Assembly (NCBI RefSeq): GCF_036038375.1 | Contig: NZ_CP107935.1 | Coordinates: 5,146,001-5,210,000, forward strand | Direction: 5' to 3' | DNA length: 64,000 nucleotides | From: Streptomyces sp. NBC_00414 | GTDB lineage: Bacteria; Actinomycetota; Actinomycetes; Streptomycetales; Streptomycetaceae | Part shown: piece after piece, positions 59,207 to 64,000 of the stretch | Position numbering within the stretch: the first letter of the stretch is position 1 | Layout of the letters: each line of letters opens with the position of its first letter | Notes under the pieces: generated by a model | Told to the model about the DNA's origin: nothing | Seen by the model: the letters and a program-made list of their open reading frames with translations, nothing else | The model's database searches: none | Program-made: the position numbers and the translations under genes

Positions 59207-60787
59207 TCAGTACGGCGCCTCCCAGACCACCGATGTGCCGCCGCCGTCCTTTCCGGACCCCGGGCCGTACCAGCTGTCCCCGCCGAGCGACTCCGCGCGC
59301 CGCTTCAGGTTCTTCAATCCGCTGCGTCGACCCCCTTCGGGGATACCGACACCGTCGTCCGCGACCGTCAGACGTACACCGGGCTCCTCGTCCGGGAGCC
59401 GTACCGTCGCGTCCACGGTGACGTCGATACGGGACGCTCCCGCGTGCCGGAAGGCGTTGGACAGGGCTTCGCGGAGGGCCGCGATGAGGTTCTTGGCCGT
59501 GAGTTCGCCGACCACCGTGTCGACGCGGCCGACGAATCGGTGTGACGGCTTGAAGCCGAGCGGCACGGCGGCCATGTTGATCTCACGCAGAACGCGCGTC
59601 CGCAGCCCCGTGGGAAACTCCGCCGGTCCCTGCTGGAGCGCGAAGATGGCCGTGCGGATCTCCTGGATGGTGACGTCGAGTGCGTCGACCGCCTTGCCGA
59701 CGCCCTGGCGCACCTCGGGCAGCACGGACCGCCGTTGTGCGTTCTCCAACAGCATCCCGGTGGCGAACAGCCGCTGGATGACGAGATCGTGCAGGTCACG
59801 GGCGATCCGGTCACGGTCCTCGTAGACCGCGAGCTGTTCCCGGTCCCGCTGCGCCTCGGCCATCATCAGCGCGAGCGCGGCCTGCGAGGCGAACTGCGCG
59901 GCCAGGGTGCGCTCGGCGTCCGTGAACGGACGCGCGCCCGCCGCGCGCGCCATGACGAGGGTCCCCAGGACCCGGCCGCCGCTCCGGAGCGGAAGGAGCA
60001 TCGTCGGCCCGTAGCCCCGGGAGAGGTCGGCGAGCATCCGCGGATCCGAGGCCGCGTCCTCGACGAACACGGCCTTCCCCGCGAGGATCTGGCCCGCCAC
60101 CGCGTTCTCGGGCGGCACGACGAGGCCCAGTGCCCTCGCCGGGTGCTCGGACGCGACGGCGACGATCTCCAGTCCGCCCGCCGCAGCGGGCAGCAGCACG
60201 AGTCCGGCCATCGAGTCGGAGAGTCGGCGGGCCTGTTCGGCGACCACCTGGAGGGCTTCGTCGGCGTCTCCTCCGGAGAGCAGCGCGGTGGTGACGGCCA
60301 CGGATCCGTCGATCCAGCGCTCACGCCGTTTGGCGGCCCCGTACAGTCGCGCGTTCCCCACCGCGATGCCCGCCTCACGCGCCAGTACCCGCACCATGTC
60401 GAGGTCGTGCTCGCCGAACGGGCCCCCGTCGCGCTTCTCGGCGAGGTAGAAGGTGCCGAGGCTCTCGCCCTGCACGCGGATGGGGACGCCCAGGAAGCCG
60501 GCCGCGGACGGCTGCGAGACCTCCTCGTACCCGTCCGGCAGCCGCCCGATCCGCCGGACCGCCCGCCCGTCGGTGTCCTTGTCCGCATGCTCGGCGAGGC
60601 CGTCCCCGCACTCCGCCGTCAGCTCCACCGCCGCGTACCGCGCGTCCGCCAGCTCCGCCGCGGTCTCACAGATCCGCTCCAGCGTGGACCTCAGCTGCAG
60701 ACCGCTTCCGACCGCCCGCATCGCGTCCAGCAGGCGCGGTACGTCGTCTGGGTTCGGGGTGCCACCGGGGTCCGGCTCGACTGACAT
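59207..60787 (-). CDS. GAF-domain sensor histidine kinase (DevS/NarL type)
   Basis: 526 residues: two GAF domains (about 15-155 and 170-310), a HisKA_3 dimerisation domain with phosphoacceptor His333 (RIARDLHDLVIQRLF), and an ATP-binding domain (LREALSNAFRHAGAS; VADDGVGIP; GLKNLKRRAESLGG). Two GAF domains as in mycobacterial DevS/DosT suggest redox or gas sensing, though heme ligands cannot be assigned by eye. No response-regulator gene is adjacent in this window; an orphan kinase or a partner elsewhere is likely. Confidence 0.92.
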   Translation of the reverse strand: MSVEPDPGGTPNPDDVPRLLDAMRAVGSGLQLRSTLERICETAAELADARYAAVELTAECGDGLAEHADKDTDGRAVRRIGRLPDGYEEVSQPSAAGFLGVPIRVQGESLGTFYLAEKRDGGPFGEHDLDMVRVLAREAGIAVGNARLYGAAKRRERWIDGSVAVTTALLSGGDADEALQVVAEQARRLSDSMAGLVLLPAAAGGLEIVAVASEHPARALGLVVPPENAVAGQILAGKAVFVEDAASDPRMLADLSRGYGPTMLLPLRSGGRVLGTLVMARAAGARPFTDAERTLAAQFASQAALALMMAEAQRDREQLAVYEDRDRIARDLHDLVIQRLFATGMLLENAQRRSVLPEVRQGVGKAVDALDVTIQEIRTAIFALQQGPAEFPTGLRTRVLREINMAAVPLGFKPSHRFVGRVDTVVGELTAKNLIAALREALSNAFRHAGASRIDVTVDATVRLPDEEPGVRLTVADDGVGIPEGGRRSGLKNLKRRAESLGGDSWYGPGSGKDGGGTSVVWEAPY

Positions 60788-60886
60788 GCACCGAGCCTAG
60801 TTAGTCCCATTTGCCAGGGAAAGTCGAACCCTGTCCGATCGTCCGTCGCCCGTCGTTCCGTCGTTCCGTCGTCCCGCCAGAAGTCC

Positions 60887-63800
60887 TCACCGTGCGAGGA
60901 GCGCCATCTCCGTCCTGCTCTCCCGCTCGGACATCTCCCGCAACGGCCCCTGCGCGCGCACCAGCTCGTCGAACGCGCCCCGCTGCACCACATGTCCCCC
61001 GTCCAGGACGATCACCTCGTCCACCGCTTCGAGCCCTGCCAGCCGGTGCGTGATCATCAACGTCGTACGCCCCTCGGTCGCGGCCAGCAGGTCGGCGGTG
61101 AGCGCGTCGGCGGTGGCCAGGTCGAGGTGTTCCGCGGGCTCGTCGAGGACCAGCACGGGGAAGTCCGCGAGCAGCGCACGGGCGAGCGCCAGCCGCTGCC
61201 GCTGTCCCCCGGACAACCGTGCGCCGTGCTCCCCGATCAACGTGTCGATCCCGTCGGGCAGGCCGTCGGCCCAGTCGAGCAGCCGCACCCGCCCCAGTAC
61301 GTCCCGCAGTGCGGAGTCGGTCGCGTCCTTCCGTGCGAGCAGCAGGTTCTCCCGCACCGAGCTGTCGAAGAGATGCGCGTCCTGCGCGCAGAGCCCGACC
61401 ATGCGCCGCACGTCGTCGCCGTCCATGCCGAACGCGTCCACTCCGCCCAGCGTGTACGTCCCCCCACGTGGGTCCAGGAAGCGCAGCAGCACCTGCGCCA
61501 GCGTCGTCTTGCCGGATCCGGACGGCCCGACGACGGCGGTCCGGCGCCCGCGTTCGAGCACCAGGTCCACCCCGGCGACCGCGTCCCGCTCCTGTCCTCC
61601 GTGGCGGGCGGCCAAGGCCTTCACCACGACCGGGAACGGCGATTCGGGCGCCTTCGCCGGCCGCTCCGGCTCCCGTACGGGCTCGGGCGCGTCCAGTACC
61701 TCGTACACGCGCTCCGCGCTCTTGCGCACCCGCTGTCGGTACTGGGCGGCGAGCGGCAGCCCCAGGACGGCCTCGAAGGCGGCCAGTGGGGTGAGGACGA
61801 CGACGGCCGTCGCCACGCCGCTGAGCCGTCCGTCGGCGACCGCCTGGGCGCCCACGAGTGCGGCGGCCGTGACGGTGAGGCCTGAGATCAGCGCGGTCAG
61901 TCCGTCGCCGAGCGCGGTGGCGGTGGCGGCCCGCGAGGTGATGCGGGTGAGTTCCGCGTCGGCCCGCCGCGCCTCCGCGGTGCGGGCGGGGAGCGCGCCG
62001 GCGACCGTCAACTCGGCCGTTCCCGTAAGGAGATCGGCCACCCGGGTCGCCAGTACTCCGCGTGCCGGTGCCAGCCGGCGCTCGGCGCGGCGCGCGACCG
62101 CGCCGGTCAGCAGCGGAACGCCCACACCGGCGGCCAGCAGCCCCACGGCGAGAACGGCACCCGCCTCGGGCAGCAGCCAGGCCGTGAACCCGACCGAACC
62201 GGCGGACACGACGGCCGCCGCGGCGGCGGGCAGCAGCCAGCGCAGCCAGTAGTCCTGCAGCGCGTCGACATCGCTGACGAGCCGCGAGAGGAGGTCACCG
62301 CGCCGGGTCGTACGCAGTCCCGCGGGCGCCAGCCGTTCGAGGCGCCGGTACACGGCGACCCTGGTGTCGGCGAGCATCCGCAGCACCGCCTCGTGCGACA
62401 CCAGCCGCTCGGCGTACCGGAAGACGGCCCGCCCGATCCCGAACGTCCTTGTGGCCGTCACGGCGATCATCAGGTACAGCACGGGCGGCTGCTGTGAGGC
62501 CCTGGAGATGAGCCAGCCCGAGGTGGCCATGAGGCCGACGGCGCTCCCGAGCGCGAGGCTGCCGAGCAGCAGGGCCAACGCGAGCCGCCCACGGCGCGGC
62601 CCGGCCATGGCCCGAACGCGCGCGAGCACGCCACCCCGCCTCTCCGGGAGCGGTGCCGCCTTCTCCGTGCCTGCCGTGGGCTCGGACGCCACCACATCGG
62701 AGCGACGCGTCCCCGTACCGCCGGACCACGCGGCACGGTCCGGCGAAGCCACGGGTTCCAGCCGCACCACCCGGTCGGCCACCCCCAGCAGGGCCGGCCG
62801 GTGGACGACCAGGAGCACGGTCCGTCCTACGGCGAGGCGCCGGACCGCCTCCACGACCTCGGCCTCGGTCGCCCCGTCCAGCGCGGCCGTCGGCTCGTCC
62901 AGCAGCAGTACCGGCCGGTCCGCGAGGAACGCCCGGGCCAGCGCGAGCCGTTGCCGCTGCCCGGCGGACAGCCCGGCACCGTCCTCGCCGAGGACCGTGC
63001 GCACCCCGTCGGGCAGCGCGTCCACGAACTCCAGGGCCCCGGCGTCGGCCAGCGCCTCCCGCACCGCGGAGTCGTCCGCGCCCGGCCGCGCCGGCCGTAC
63101 GTTCTCGGCGACGGACCCGGCGAACAGATGGGGCCGCTGCGGCACCCAGGCGACCTGCGAACGCCATTCCGCCAGGTCGGCTTCCGCGAGATCGACTCCC
63201 CCGACGGCGACGCGCCCCGCTGTGGGCCGCACGAACCCCAGCAGCGCGTTCAGGAGCGTCGTCTTGCCCACGCCGCTGGGGCCGACGAGCGCCACCGTCT
63301 CTCCGGGCCGGACCTCGAAGGACACGTCCGACACCGCGTCGGACGACCGCTCGGGGTACCGGACCGTCACGCCCTCGAAGCGCAGTCCCCCGGTTGCGGG
63401 CACTGCACCGGCCCCGGACTTCCGCACAGGCGTCTCCAGGACCGAGAAGATCTCCTCGGCGGCCGACAGCCCCTCCGCCGCCGCGTGGTACTGCGCCCCG
63501 ACCTGCCGCAGCGGCAGATAGGCCTCGGGCGCGAGGATCAGCACGACCAGCCCGTCGTACAGCGCCATCTCCCCGTGGACGAGCCGCATTCCGATGGTCA
63601 CCGCGACCAGGGCGACCGAGATCGTGGCGAGCAGCTCCAGCGCGAAGGACGAGATGAAGGCGATCCGCAGGGTCCGCATGGTCGCCTGCCGGTACTCCCC
63701 GGTGATCCGCCGGATGGACTCGGCCTGCGCCTTGGCCCGTCCGAAGACCTTGAGCGTGGGCAGTCCCGCGACCACGTCCAGGAAGTGCCCCGAGAGCCGG

Positions 63801-64000
63801 GACAGCAGGTGCCACTGGCGGTCCATCTGGGACTGCGTGACCCAGCCGATGAGCATCATGAAGATCGGGATGAGCGGCAGGGTGCCGACGATGATCGCCG
63901 CCGACACCCAGTCCTCGGTGACGATCCGCGCGAGCACGGCGACGGGTACGACCACCGCGAGCCCCAACTGCGGCAGATAGCGGGAGAAGTAGTCGTCCAG
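60887..64000 (-). CDS. cydDC: fused CydD-CydC thiol ABC exporter, 5' end beyond window
   Basis: At least 1037 residues visible, running off the right edge. Two ABC modules: a permease portion and ATPase with Walker A VGPSGVGKTTLLNALLGF, signature LSAGQRQRLALARAF and Walker B VLLLDEPTAALD; then a second permease with ATPase GPSGSGKTTLAQVLLRF, LSGGQRQRLALARAL and VLVLDEPAEHLD. Fused CydDC proteins of about 1150 residues are standard in Streptomyces. They export glutathione or cysteine-like thiols needed for cytochrome bd assembly. The cydAB genes are probably upstream beyond the edge. Only the start is missing. Confidence 0.93.
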   Translation of the reverse strand: MDDYFSRYLPQLGLAVVVPVAVLARIVTEDWVSAAIIVGTLPLIPIFMMLIGWVTQSQMDRQWHLLSRLSGHFLDVVAGLPTLKVFGRAKAQAESIRRITGEYRQATMRTLRIAFISSFALELLATISVALVAVTIGMRLVHGEMALYDGLVVLILAPEAYLPLRQVGAQYHAAAEGLSAAEEIFSVLETPVRKSGAGAVPATGGLRFEGVTVRYPERSSDAVSDVSFEVRPGETVALVGPSGVGKTTLLNALLGFVRPTAGRVAVGGVDLAEADLAEWRSQVAWVPQRPHLFAGSVAENVRPARPGADDSAVREALADAGALEFVDALPDGVRTVLGEDGAGLSAGQRQRLALARAFLADRPVLLLDEPTAALDGATEAEVVEAVRRLAVGRTVLLVVHRPALLGVADRVVRLEPVASPDRAAWSGGTGTRRSDVVASEPTAGTEKAAPLPERRGGVLARVRAMAGPRRGRLALALLLGSLALGSAVGLMATSGWLISRASQQPPVLYLMIAVTATRTFGIGRAVFRYAERLVSHEAVLRMLADTRVAVYRRLERLAPAGLRTTRRGDLLSRLVSDVDALQDYWLRWLLPAAAAAVVSAGSVGFTAWLLPEAGAVLAVGLLAAGVGVPLLTGAVARRAERRLAPARGVLATRVADLLTGTAELTVAGALPARTAEARRADAELTRITSRAATATALGDGLTALISGLTVTAAALVGAQAVADGRLSGVATAVVVLTPLAAFEAVLGLPLAAQYRQRVRKSAERVYEVLDAPEPVREPERPAKAPESPFPVVVKALAARHGGQERDAVAGVDLVLERGRRTAVVGPSGSGKTTLAQVLLRFLDPRGGTYTLGGVDAFGMDGDDVRRMVGLCAQDAHLFDSSVRENLLLARKDATDSALRDVLGRVRLLDWADGLPDGIDTLIGEHGARLSGGQRQRLALARALLADFPVLVLDEPAEHLDLATADALTADLLAATEGRTTLMITHRLAGLEAVDEVIVLDGGHVVQRGAFDELVRAQGPLREMSERESRTEMALLAR

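Overview
This is high-GC actinobacterial DNA (about 72% G+C, GTG and TTG starts, GTGA/ATGA stop-start overlaps). Gene content points to Streptomyces: a subtilisin-inhibitor (SSI) protein, Tat-exported DyP peroxidase with Sco and PCuAC copper chaperones, fused CydDC, SpoIIE-type phosphatase and RsbW-like kinases, and MocR, MerR and SigE-type regulators. A perfect ParB site (parS), a one-mismatch parS and several DnaA-box groups suggest the origin-proximal half of a linear chromosome. No secondary-metabolite cluster or CRISPR array is seen.

Layout. 1-2.4 kb: accessory tip with a three-gene minus-strand cassette (small protein, protein with an amyloid-like N-terminal motif, small membrane protein), an integrase relic, tRNA-Arg and tRNA-Ser. 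2.5-11.4 kb: SSI inhibitor, a very large PAS/kinase-like/receiver-like scaffold, an acyl-CoA synthetase, an SigE-type sigma factor and a secreted DUF1906 protein. 11.5-16.7 kb: five overlapping genes matching the mycobacterial igr operon (ltp2, chsH1, chsE1, chsH2, chsE2), predicted to remove the last three-carbon side chain of steroid acyl-CoAs. 16.8-26 kb: a small Asn/Gln-rich secreted protein, a prim-pol protein and a degenerate relative, an HtrA-like protease, a glycerophosphodiesterase, an RsbW-like kinase, a SEC-C protein and tRNA-Ser. 26.4-35.2 kb: GAF/PP2C protein, aminopeptidase P, MocR regulator with MFS exporter, CitG-like protein with a Tat intradiol dioxygenase, and a second RsbW-like kinase.

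35.4-42 kb: copper module (membrane protein, YcnI, Sco, PCuAC, CopCD, DyP peroxidase), matching the S. lividans sco/ecuC/dtpA locus. 42-45.7 kb: pheA, a DnaA-box-rich spacer, serS and a HAD phosphatase. 46-50.1 kb: two consecutive ABC-2 ATPase-permease pairs plus a small protein. 50.3-54.9 kb: M24 peptidase-like protein, an alpha/beta-hydrolase-SDR fusion, a COG3687 protein and a MerR regulator. 55-64 kb: KptA, an LLM flavin oxidoreductase, a C15 tract, a HAD phosphatase, an M23 peptidase, a GAF histidine kinase and fused CydDC, which runs off the right edge.

Several signalling or catalytic proteins lack signature residues (scaffold 3270-7793, phosphatase 26524-28035, prim-pol 25385-26050), so they are better read as possible pseudo-enzymes. 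The left-edge cassette is the least explained system, and its third gene is cut by the window edge.
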